From Tetranychus cinnabarinus (taxonomy: Eukaryota > Arthropoda > Arachnida > Trombidiformes > Tetranychidae), in contig WHVY01000004.1 in the NCBI GenBank assembly GCA_022266195.1, positions 6,031,501 through 6,095,500 on the forward strand: a stretch of DNA of 64,000 nt, given 5' to 3'. Position numbers and translations under genes: made by a program. How positions within the stretch are numbered: the stretch's first letter is position 1; each line of letters begins with the position of its first letter. Below the pieces are notes generated by a model. That model saw only the letters and a list, made by a program, of their open reading frames with translations. It searched no databases and was not told the DNA's origin. Shown here one piece after another: positions 32,701 through 43,900 of this stretch.

Positions 32701-35700
32701 TTATATCAATGTAGACAGGAATTAGTAGAGATCATCATTTGGATGGACTTTTTCCTTCTAATCAGATTTTCATAAGACTCTTGAGCTAATCAACATGGAA
32801 ATTCAGTGAACAACACTTTTTAAAAGTCATTAATCATTGCACCAGTTCTACTTCTCTTAGCATTAAAATTAACTAAAGATATTGATTGATCATAACTTTG
32901 ATGACATCAATTGATTGATCTTTAATTTCTGTTGTTTCTTGCTCAAATTGGTTTGATTAACTTTGCAGACTTGACATTCATTTTTGTTTGCTCAGAACTT
33001 ATAATGTGAGGGAAAAACAATTTATTTCAAGAAACCACGAAAGGTTACTGTTGGTTGGAAAAGGTATCAAATTTTGTTTACTTGACTGATGGGGAAATAA
33101 AGAGGTAAATCAGGGAGGCTTTGTTGATAGACATTGAATTATTGCCATTCAACTGATACAGAGTTGATAACAAAATTGAAACGTAATTTTACTTGAAAAT
33201 AGTTTCAGTTGGTTGATTATTATTTTGCTATCAAAGTCATCAGTTGCCTTTTCTGTCAGGTTCAATGTTGTCAAGGAAAATCAGTGGAGGTTAAATGGAA
33301 ATGAAAGTGTTGAATTGATTGTCTTGAAGGGTAAAAATTGAAATTGAAATTCAAGTGTCAAAAAATGGAAAACCATTTTTCTGTTAACCAAAAGGTTATG
33401 ACAGTCAACAGTTGGCTCTGCATGATATAATCAATGTCATTGTCACCAATAACCAGAGATTTGTTGACTTTTGTAATAATATTGAAATTTTTTCATCAAA
33501 ATTCCCTTTTCAAAGCTTTTCAAAAATATCTAAACATTGTCAATTCCATTGTTTTATAACTAATTGGAAGATGGATTTTGTAAAGAAATCAAATTTCATC
33601 CCGATGAACACTGGTGAGTCTGTTGAATCTTGAATAATTCAATTAAAATGTTCAGTCAAGTTGTTGTTTCCATAAATTTTCATTTCCATCTATTAGTTGA
33701 AATTGTTTTTTTTTGAGCAAAAATGGGAAAACATTCAATCCTTACCTTTAATTCATCTGCTTCAATGAATCCACTGTTATCTGTATCGTATTCACGCCAG
33801 ATCTAATCAGATGAAATACAACAGAGAAAAGGGTTTTACAATTAGTAACATTTAATTGTTCAAATGATGGATGCTTGAATTGAGCTTTCACTTTCCGTTA
33901 ATTTGTTGTGTTAATTGAACGTGAAACATTGTTGTTCAAATTATTGAGAATCTCATTGAGATAAACAGTGAATATTGTTTCAAAATTATTTTCGTTCTGC
34001 TTTCCTTTGAACCTTTTTCAACCAATTCATGAGAAATTTACTTCTTTTTCCAACTGTGCAACTTTTAACATCAACTGATGATATTTATGTGCTTCAGAAG
34101 TAAAGTAAAGGGTAAGTATTAATACTCGTAATGATATTCCAATCCAATTTTGGAATTAAAATTCAAATAAAAATATGCTCTTAGCATACAAATGAGGGCA
34201 TTACAATAGACTCGCTAATGTATCGTAATGTAATGTTGGATCAAAAATCAAAAACCTTTGAGGGTTTAATCTAGATTAGCATAACAAAATAACTTATGAC
34301 TCTGATTTGCCTAATCAAATAAACCTCAAGGGTTATGTTAATGTGTATTTTGATATTAGTTTTCAAAAGCTGATCAGCAACTCTTTCATCAACTGTTTGG
34401 ATCAACCATTTTACCTTTCAACTTTTTTGTTGTAGCCAACAAAAAATAGGAAATACTCAGATAATTGCAAAATAAATCCCATGTAAATACAAATCGGACA
34501 AGACCAAAGCCGATTATATTGAAATAATGAGAAGTCATCTCATCATCCCAATAGCAGTAAATCAATGGATTTTGCAGATTATCATAATACTCGACTGTCA
34601 TTTTGAAAAAAAATTGAAGTTCATCATTTTGCAATATGATAATCCACAACAGAGATTAGTTGAGGGAAGTTTCCTACTGTGATGTTGCTTGAATTGCGGG
34701 CTCAATCAGAGTCTAGGTAAGTATTGTTTACATGTAATTAATAAGTATAATTACTTTCATGAATTCAACACTGGAATCCAAGGGATTATCAAAACGAAAA
34801 AGCAAAAGAAAACTTTCTTCCAAAGGTAAGAGTTGAGCCAATTCTCGGATTTCAATTGCTCCATCCTTGTTGTCATCATAGGCTTCCATGAAGCAATCCT
34901 TGAGATCAGCTAATGTTGATTCTGAAAAAAGCTGGAATCAAAGGAAAAACATTATTATTAGAAAATGGTAAGAAAAAAATAGTCTTTTTTTATTCTTGGA
35001 TTGTCTTATATAACAACAGGCAATTGTAATTCAATCAGTTTACCTTCAACATGTACTTTTATATGCTAAATCGGGTTAATAATTCACCATTCATTGAATA
35101 ATATATGTTGCTTGTCTGACTTTCGTTTCAGTTGTAAACCCATGGATTAAGATACATTTTTCATTGCAATTTATTTCCTCTTCTCTATCGCTACCGTTTG
35201 TCTGATTAATATAATAAGTTATTGCTGATTGAGTTTGAAAAATTTAATTACTGTTAGGTGTTGATTGCTATTTGTGTCTCATTTTGGAAGCTTTCAAGAT
35301 TGTTTAAATAATCAATTTGCTCATTAGGTATTCAAATATACAGTCAATGTTCACAACCACGCATAATATTGTAGCTCATGTTTTTTGTAAATTAATAATA
35401 ATCATGATCGAGGAAAAAGTAAAAAATATCATGAAATGAAATTAAGAAAGCAAATTCAATGTAAAGGTTTAAGGTTAATCAAAGTAGACAGAGAAGTAGA
35501 TTCAATTTCGAGAATGTAAATTAATAAACTCAAATTTTATCCCAGCTTCTTCACCTGACTAATGAATGGCCTTAAAACAAGTGGCAATCCATGTTTCACT
35601 GAGCACATTTTGATCTAAACGACTGTTGACAAGCTTTTCTGAGTTCATGTACCATTTATTGAAGCTGAAGGTTAGTCCAATTTTAGGTTAACCATTGAGA

Positions 35701-37264
35701 AAGTGAAGGTAAAATGATTGAATCACATTTTGCTCTATGAACATTGTATATAAAAAAAGAAAGAATGTTAATGAACCAACAGAGTTGGTTAATCTAATTA
35801 AAAACAGTTTATAATTAAACTTACCTCAGGATTAATCTCATCAGTTGGGTTGATTGAGAGTATGAATTCTCGAAGAAATTTATCCAATTCTCTTCCCTCT
35901 ATGAAGCCATTTCCTAATGATGGTAACAGCAAGATGAAAGACGAGCAAAAATATCAAACAAAACGTCAATTTAATTAAAATAATCGACTTGTCAGAGTGT
36001 TCAATTGGCATAACCAAAGTCATTTCAAGTCAAATACAAAAAGTCAGATGACGATACTAATTTTAATTGCATTAAAAATATTAACGGAAAAATGAAAAAT
36101 AAAAGCTTTCGCCTTGAGAATGAAAATTTTAACCAATCAGAAGGCGCATCAATGGCGCTTCAATTTTAACCTCCAAATTCAAATCTCATTAAAGATTTGT
36201 CTTTAAGAAGATTACAACAATTTAATTAAACCATTTGACTTAATTGTTGATCATTAATGCTCTTTTAGGTCCAAACAATTCTTTGAACTTTAGCATTAAA
36301 CTTGTTGATCAGCTACAAAAATTGGTAAAGCTTAAATTAAAGATTTTAATCGATTGAATTTCAATTAACTCAATCATTCGGCTTGATGGCTGGTTAAAGA
36401 TACTCAAATCATCTTTATAAAATGAATTCAAGATCGAGTTATTGTTGAAATCTACCAAACAATTCCTTTAGATGAATATCCCTATTTAAAATTGATAAAA
36501 TGCTTGAAAGGCAGACTAAACATTGCATTAAGCTCATGGATTAAGAATTGTATTTCCTTGTGATAAAATGATGGAACTAATGAAATGTGACTGGTTTTGA
36601 TGAAAAATAATCAAGATATGTCGATATAAATTATAGTTTGAATCCTGATCATCAACATGATACACTTTCATCATACTTTACTAAGCTTTTGCTAGATTCT
36701 TTACCCATTTCATATCAATCTTAATATCCAGTAGCAAAAAATTGAACGAAATCAAATGCATTTGTTATTAAATGATAAAGATTTCAGGTTAAGCTTTTGT
36801 ATGAGTTACACTCGCTGTCAACTGAATGTAGACAGAAAATATTTATTTAGTTGACCTTTATGTTAGTTGAAAAAAGGTTATGTTTATAACTTGAGTAGGA
36901 GATGATTAAGCAAGTGTGAAAAGGGACAAAAAGATGGATAAAAGATTGAAAGCACGGAATGATAATTTACTTTTCATGGTACATTTGATGCACATCGAAA
37001 AATTTCAAGCAAAATCAAATTTAATTTGAAAATGCTTAGAAAAATGTGTTTAGATATTAAAATCACTACGTGTTTGATGCGAGGTAAACATTGAGATATC
37101 TTGAAAAGCTTTAATAGCATTTACAATTTAAAGACAATTAGCTTACCATCTTTATCATAATGACGCCAAACCTCCATAAACTGGACTGCAGTTAAATTGC
37201 GAAGTTCATTTGTTTTACAATCACGAAATTGCCTGAGAAAGTTTTTTGGTTTACATTCACTCAT
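26743..37264 (-). CDS. Cbp53E: Six-EF-hand calcium-binding protein, calbindin-32 (Cbp53E)/calretinin type
   Basis: Eight coding exons on the minus strand: 37147-37264, 35825-35913, 34755-34931, 33746-33802, 31024-31172, 29437-29536, 28254-28325 and 26743-27060. All junctions are GT-AG and phase-compatible, giving 359 residues. Hexa-EF-hand proteins of this type buffer or sense Ca2+ in the cytosol, mainly in neurons and muscle. The start MSECKPKNFLRQFRD and QFMEVWRHYDKDG match the fly calbindin-32 N-terminus. The six loops are DKDGNGFIEGRE, DDNKDGAIEIRE, DTDNSGFIEADE, DTNKDGKLQLSE, DRDNNGTIENEE and DLNKDGKINKKE; all keep canonical ligands. Other landmarks are LAQLLPLEESFLLLFRFDNPL and LLPVKENFLCR. 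An Asn/His-rich tail of about 55 residues replaces the short fly C-terminus. The introns are 0.9-2.6 kb, far longer than those of the neighbouring genes. Exons were joined by eye from homology and splice sites. Confidence 0.92.
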
Positions 37265-39517
37265 AGTTGCCAATCTTTTGATACAAGTTGAACGACAGCT
37301 TGATGTTGCTTGATCCAAACAGTTGCCTCACAAGTCAATTAAGTTGAAATACTTTGGTACACAGTTAATTGGTAATCTAATTGATCTTTAACTTTAATTA
37401 AATGAAAGATCAAGTTGGTAAATTGATTAAAACAACTTAATTGTTGAAGTCAATTCTTTTGTTTATCTTGGTCTTGTTGATGTTGTGTTAGTGTCACTCC
37501 TGGTGGTCGGTTGGTTAGTTGACTTTGATTTGTGAAAAAACCCGTTTGTTTTTGTTTGTTGATTTTCAATGATTTACACTCACAGGTTGACTGAAATTTT
37601 CAACAGAGGTAAAGATAAGTGTTCATGGTGATCATGGTTAGACTGAGGAGGATGTGGAAAACTGCGCAGATTATATATCCTGATTGAGCAGAATTACTTA
37701 TTGGATCGATAGGAAGCAAGAAAATTTCATTTCATCTGTAAGTATAAAAAAAGAAACGTTATTTTCCAATTCTGGTTTTGACTTTACGAGTTTCTAATGT
37801 AACATTACATTACAATTTTCCAGATCATCATTTCTCTTCTTTATCTTCACCATTATTTTATCTCTGTATTGGCATCTTTATCTCCTTACATCATGGGAAT
37901 CGTTTAAGATGTTGACTCTTTTAAACAGCTGAAAATATACCAATTCTGTGTGTATTACAGCAGGCTGTTAGTTGGATTCAAACTACATTTAGGATGGTAA
38001 TGGTGTTAATAAACAACAACAGCATTAAATCAAGTGAACATTAATAAGATTAGATTATGGTGTTAATGGTTATTAACTGTGAACCCAAAGTACAATTACC
38101 TTCATCAATTTACAATGTAAATGTATCAAGCAATGGCAACAATTTTCAATGCTTTTTGATTTTATATTTTTTCATTGGATGAAGCCTAATGCTGACTTGA
38201 GTGTTCAATGATACAAATGGCATTTTTTGAAAACAAACTCTTATGGATCAATTAACTGGTGAATTATGCTGAACCTAAAAGTCTTGATTGTAATTACATT
38301 CAGAATGACTTGTTTGCTTAGTGTCTGTCATTAGTAACGTCTGTGCAAAGATTTGTTACTTTCAATGTCTCCGAGCATTGATGACAATTATTTCAGTAAA
38401 TTGGTCCATAGATGAGTAGGTGCAAGGTTAAGATGATAATTAAGAAATCTAATTGGATTTGTTTAATTGGAATGCTTGATATATGTTTAATATATCGGTT
38501 CAATTGCTCATTAAGCTAAAGTCATTGAAAATTGGCAAAATTGTGAAGTCATATTTGGATAGTTATTTGATAATCAAAATAGCAATATTAATCTCAAATG
38601 CTTTTCATTTTGTCGTGTTATTGACATTGAATGATAACAGATGAAGCGATATAAAGGGATTTGAAATACAATGGACCAAACAGGTTTTTTGACAGCATTT
38701 TGTAAGCTTATGAAAGTTATCAGAGATGAATCTTTCAATTTTCTCGTACAATCTGTCAAACCATGGTTGCTAATCGTCTTCATTTCAAGTAAATTGACTG
38801 TAAAATTGAGATTCAAGACTCCGAGCAACTGTTGATGTTTCCCTTTTACCTTTTGGATCAATCATTTCTTCATCACCTCCAGCCTCAGGAGTATCCGCAA
38901 TTTAACCAGTTTTTTGCATCTTGTTTATTGAATGCTCTGATATTGTCATGAATTTCTCTGGTTTCTTTTTTTCTGATCAACATTTTCTTTTGGATCATTA
39001 ATTTCCATCTATTTTTGGTTCAATAAAAATTTTCATTGCTTTTAATTTCCGATTCATTGACGCTATGAAAGTTTCATGGACTCATAACAATAAATGTGAC
39101 GAAGTCTTTAAATTTCATTGTATTGCTCTACAATTGATAAAATATTAAATGGAATGTAATGAATTCAATGATTGAAATGCTACGATTTATCACTGATTCA
39201 TACTGAGCGGAGTAAATAATGATTGAAATGATTGCACGATAATCATGATTTTAAATGTTGGATATTTTTCCACAATCGCGATGGAAGTACTTTTCATTAT
39301 TAATAACTAAAGGAAGATCTGATTTACGGCATGGTACAGACTTCAGATCTTGATGAAAATATATAGAATCTTTATCACCTAAATATAATCCAAAAAATTT
39401 AAGATTCGACAAATCAACCTTTAGCATCTTATAAAATTTTGTCCTTTTGGCCCATTTTTCTGATTTGCATCACATTTACATACAGTAGATTATTCCGCTC
39501 TTTTGGATTTTTTGCAG

Positions 39518-39769
39518 GCTTCATACCAGCATAATGAATCAAACAACGGTAAATATAACGGCGACGGTGACTATGATGGTGAGTGGAACAGGAATGGTTA
39601 TGGTAACAACAATAATGCTGATGTGAATAGGTTGGCGAATATTATAAAACCGGTAAAGGTCGTAACTTCCCGTAAAAATAAATATCGGAAGTCAAGAAAA
39701 AATCAAGCAGACGCAAATCGATTAACATATCACCACGCCTACACAGCAATTCGCCCGAGGCCACACTGA
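39518..39769 (+). CDS. Possible terminal exon or remnant encoding an Asn/Gly-rich, basic-tailed peptide
   Basis: A pyrimidine tract ending TTTTTTGCAG precedes an 83-residue open frame. The first part is Asn/Gly/Asp/Tyr-rich and includes NGYGNNNNAD, a composition and motif like the fibroin linker NGYGNNDNNGG. The second part is Lys/Arg-rich and ends RPRPH. There is no convincing ATG in frame (the upstream codon at 39503 is TTG), so it would need an upstream exon that I cannot identify. It could be a 3' exon, a decayed silk-related fragment or a chance ORF. Confidence 0.22.
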   Translation, partial: ASYQHNESNNGKYNGDGDYDGEWNRNGYGNNNNADVNRLANIIKPVKVVTSRKNKYRKSRKNQADANRLTYHHAYTAIRPRPH

Positions 39770-40352
39770 TATGAGCTATCATCTCGTCAACACTCCTTTA
39801 TACATTCGGACTGAGGCTGCAATCCTGCTAGGATGAGAGTGGGAACGTTCTTTGATTTTGTTGATGGTGAGACAATTGGGTAAACAGTTCTATGACATTT
39901 AAAGTGACACTTGGGTAACTTACCTTGTCAGTTTTTATGCCCCTATAAACCTAAAAAGTCCCAACTCTTAACTCGAGTTTTTTACACCGTCCTAGTTCAA
40001 CCATGGCTTTCAAGTTGCGTAAAAGTTTTCTTTGTAATCCTTTTATTAGTTTTAATAGTTTAGCCACAATTTTTAAACAAAAATGTGATGTTTTGATTAC
40101 ATATACACGTACATATTGCGTATTCAAATTTACAACACTGGCAAGTGTCATTGTTTGTCTTTCTTTTTATTTTGTTTTCTTTTTTACTGTCTATTTTACT
40201 CTCTTTTCATCTTCTTTTCCTGAGTTTCAGGGTTGTGTTCTAAAAATTTGAATTTTTCAAGACAAAACCTTTCTTTTGCGATTAACAGAAAATTTATAGA
40301 ACCATTGACAGAGAAGTTTTGAGCAAGAAATACCAAATCAGTATTAATATAT

Positions 40353-40550
40353 TAAAGGGTGTAACGAATAAAAAAATGCCTTCATCTCAAAAATTTAATC
40401 TAGGAAGACGAAGATGACAATAATACAAAGAAAGAGAAAAGAAACGTAGAAAATTATCTAAGGTCAAAACACATTTTTATCAGTGTCATTTTCGTCTTCC
40501 TAGATAAAATTTTTTAGATAAAAGTAGTTTTTTATCCGTTACATCCTTTA
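40353..40550. mobile_element. MITE with about 65-bp terminal inverted repeats, TA-flanked
   Basis: The left arm starts TA-AAGGGTGTAACGAATAAA and the right arm, reverse-complemented, TA-AAGGATGTAACGGATAAA. Both arms continue to TCTAGGAAGACGA and ATGACA (left end near 40419, right start near 40483). The flanking TA on both sides suggests a Tc1/mariner-type target duplication. No coding capacity. Confidence 0.7.
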
Positions 40551-40640
40551 GAGTAAGAATATTATTATTTATATTAACCTTATCGTTATAATTTGATCTA
40601 AAAATTTCATGAAAGAGAAATCAATTGATGTAAGTTACAT

Positions 40641-40675
40641 TCTTTGTTAAGTTACATCATGTAACTTAACAAAGA
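40641..40675. repeat. Perfect 17-bp-arm palindrome
   Basis: The arms are 40641-40657 and 40659-40675, separated by one base, with TTAAGTTACAT and ATGTAACTTAA at the centre. The right arm overlaps the start of the 134-bp direct repeat, so it may mark an element end or an insertion scar. Confidence 0.8.
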
Positions 40676-40802
40676 GATGGCATTATCATTCACACAATTG
40701 ACAGTAGAAAATCTTTCTAGTTGTCTGATCTAGTGCGCAAACTTCAGGATCAAAAAGTCACAAATTACCAACACTTGATCAGAAAACTCCAATATTCAAC
40801 AT
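40669..40802 (+). repeat. 134-bp direct repeat flanking the fibroin gene, 3'-side copy
   Basis: It matches 52782-52915 at 133 of 134 positions by eye (single A/C difference in GACAGTAGAAA versus GACAGTCGAAA). It lies 187 bp beyond the fibroin stop codon. The copies have no terminal inverted repeats. Confidence 0.9.
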
Positions 40803-40928
40803 GCATCGCATATGCTGGACATGCAAAAATCAAGGATTGAGGAGGATCATGACAGCTTCACGGATAATTATTTGAAATCAGCCGTTATAGGAAAAGAAAT
40901 GCTTTCTTATATTTTACGCTAAATTCTC

Positions 40929-40934
40929 TTTATT
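40929..40934 (-). terminator. Poly(A) signal of the fibroin gene
   Basis: AATAAA on the minus strand, 55 nt after the fibroin stop codon. Confidence 0.6.
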
Positions 40935-40988
40935 TTTGATTCTATAAGCGTACAACATTAAAAACGCAATGTATTAGTCAATACAAAT

Positions 40989-43900
40989 TTAGAACAGAGA
41001 AACTGTCATTGGCATAGTAACTGGAATTTTGGACATCATGGCTGGAATTATTCCTTGCTTAGCTGGATTTTTACCAGATTTTGACCCGTTTCCAGATGAT
41101 GAGCTTGCTGCAGCTGCGGCTGCTGCGGCATTACCTTTACCATTTCCTTGTTTACCACCTTTCTTCGCATTTCCATTGTCAGCTGAAGCAGCTGCTGCTG
41201 ATGATGCTGCAGATCCATTTGAAACTGCCTGGCCACTTTTTTGCCCGTTTCCTCCATTGTTACCAGACCCTGCTGTTGAGCTCGATCCTGCATTGTTCAC
41301 TTTTTTACCACTGGCATTTGATGCTCCTGCTACTGAACTTGCTCCTGAACTGTTACCAGTGTTTCTGCCTTTGTTACTGCTAGCGTTTGAAGCTGCACCT
41401 GCTGCTGAACCAGATGATCCATTGTTATTATTGTTCCCTCCGTTTTTACTGACGCCGTTTGAAGATGCACCTGAAGCTGATGCTGCTGATGAAGTTGCTG
41501 CACTTGATCCTGATTTATTACCATTGTTTCCTCCGTTGTTATTGCTTCCGTTTGAAGATGCACCTGAGGCTGCTGCTGCTGATGATGCTGCTGAGCTGGA
41601 TGATCCATTGTTACCATTGTTTCCTCCGTTGTTATCGCTTCCGTTTGAAGATGCACCTGAGGCTGCTGCTGCCGATGATGCTGCTGAGCTTGATGATCCA
41701 TTGTTACCATTGTTTCCTCCGTTGTTATTGCTTCCGTTTGAAGATGCACCTGAGGCTGCTGCTGCTGATGATGCTGCTGAGCTTGATGATCCATTGTTAC
41801 CATTGTTTCCTCCGTTGTTATTGCTTCCGTTTGAAGATGCACCTGAGGCTGCTGCTGCTGATGATGCTGCTGAGCTTGATGATTCATTGTTACCATTGTT
41901 TCCTCCGTTGTTATCGCTTCCGTTTGAAGATGCACCTGCTGCTGAACCAGATGATCCATTGTTATTATTGTTCCCTCCGTTTTTACTGACGCCGTTTGAA
42001 GATGCACCTGAAGCTGATGCTGCTGATGAAGTTGCTGCACTTGATCCTGATTTATTACCATTGTTTCCTCCGTTGTTATTGCTTCCGTTTGAAGATGCAC
42101 CTGAGGCTGCTGCTGCTGATGATGCTGCTGAGCTTGATGATCCATTGTTACCATTGTTTCCTCCGTTGTTATCGCTTCCGTTTGAAGATGCACCTGAGGC
42201 TGCTGCTGCCGATGATGCTGCTGAGCTTGATGATCCATTGTTACCATTGTTTCCTCCGTTGTTATTGCTTCCGTTTGAAGATGCACCTGAGGCTGCTGCT
42301 GCTGATGATGCTGCTGAGCTTGATGATCCATTGTTACCATTGTTTCCTCCGTTGTTATCGCTTCCGTTTGAAGATGCACCTGAGGCTGCTGCTGCTGATG
42401 ATGCTGCTGAGCTTGATGATCCATTGTTACCATTGTTTCCTCCGTTGTTATTGCTTCCGTTTGAAGATGCACCTGAGGCTGCTGCTGCCGATGATGCTGC
42501 TGAGCTTGATGATCCATTGTTACCATTGTTTCCTCCGTTGTTATTGCTTCCGTTTGAAGATGCACCTGAGGCTGCTGCTGCTGATGATGCTGCTGAGCTT
42601 GATGATCCATTGTTACCATTGTTTCCTCCGTTGTTATCGCTTCCGTTTGAAGATGCACCTGAGGCTGCTGCTGCCGATGATGCTGCTGAGCTTGATGATC
42701 CATTGTTACCATTGTTTCCTCCGTTGTTATTGCTTCCGTTTGAAGATGCACCTGAGGCTGCTGCTGCTGATGATGCTGCTGAGCTTGATGATCCATTGTT
42801 ACCATTGTTTCCTCCGTTGTTATCGCTTCCGTTTGAAGATGCACCTGAGGCTGCTGCTGCCGATGATGCTGCTGAGCTTGATGATCCATTGTTACCATTG
42901 TTTCCTCCGTTGTTATCGCTTCCGTTTGAAGATGCACCTGAGGCTGCTGCTGCCGATGATGCTGCTGAGCTTGATGATCCATTGTTACCATTGTTTCCTC
43001 CGTTGTTATTGCTTCCGTTTGAAGATGCACCTGAGGCTGCTGCTGCTGATGATGCTGCTGAGCTTGATGATCCATTGTTACCATTGTTTCCTCCGTTGTT
43101 ATCGCTTCCGTTTGAAGATGCACCTGAGGCTGCTGCTGCCGATGATGCTGCTGAGCTTGATGATCCATTGTTACCATTGTTTCCTCCGTTGTTATTGCTT
43201 CCGTTTGAAGATGCACCTGAGGCTGCTGCTGCTGATGATGCTGCTGAGCTTGATGATCCATTGTTACCATTGTTTCCTCCGTTGTTATTGCTTCCGTTTG
43301 AAGATGCACCTGAGGCTGCTGCTGCTGATGATGCTGCTGAGCTTGATGATCCATTGTTACCATTGTTTCCTCCGTTGTTATCGCTTCCGTTTGAAGATGC
43401 ACCTGAGGCTGCTGCTGCCGATGATGCTGCTGAGCTTGATGATCCATTGTTACCATTGTTTCCTCCGTTGTTATTGCTTCCGTTTGAAGATGCACCTGAG
43501 GCTGCTGCTGCTGATGATGCTGCTGAGCTTGATGATCCATTGTTACCATTGTTTCCTCCGTTGTTATCGCTTCCGTTTGAAGATGCACCTGAGGCTGCTG
43601 CTGCCGATGATGCTGCTGAGCTTGATGATCCATTGTTACCATTGTTTCCTCCGTTGTTATTGCTTCCGTTTGAAGATGCACCTGAGGCTGCTGCTGCTGA
43701 TGATGCTGCTGAGCTTGATGATCCATTGTTACCATTGTTTCCTCCGTTGTTATCGCTTCCGTTTGAAGATGCACCTGAGGCTGCTGCTGCCGATGATGCT
43801 GCTGAGCTTGATGATCCATTGTTACCATTGTTTCCTCCGTTGTTATCGCTTCCGTTTGAAGATGCACCTGAGGCTGCTGCTGCCGATGATGCTGCTGAGC

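Larger units (their letters stand above)
37265..40988. other. Intergenic between calbindin and fibroin
   Basis: It holds the calbindin 5' flank, a possible Asn/Gly-rich exon (39518-39769), a small MITE (40353-40550), a 35-bp palindrome (40641-40675), one copy of the 134-bp repeat (40669-40802) and the fibroin poly(A) signal. The ORFs at 38574-38861 (minus) and 40003-40251 (plus) show no recognisable features. Confidence 0.55.

Noticed and set aside
40003..40251. 82-codon plus-strand ORF with hydrophobic segments.
   Set aside because: It is low-complexity Phe/Ser/Cys sequence from T-rich DNA, with no conserved motif and no promoter that I can see.
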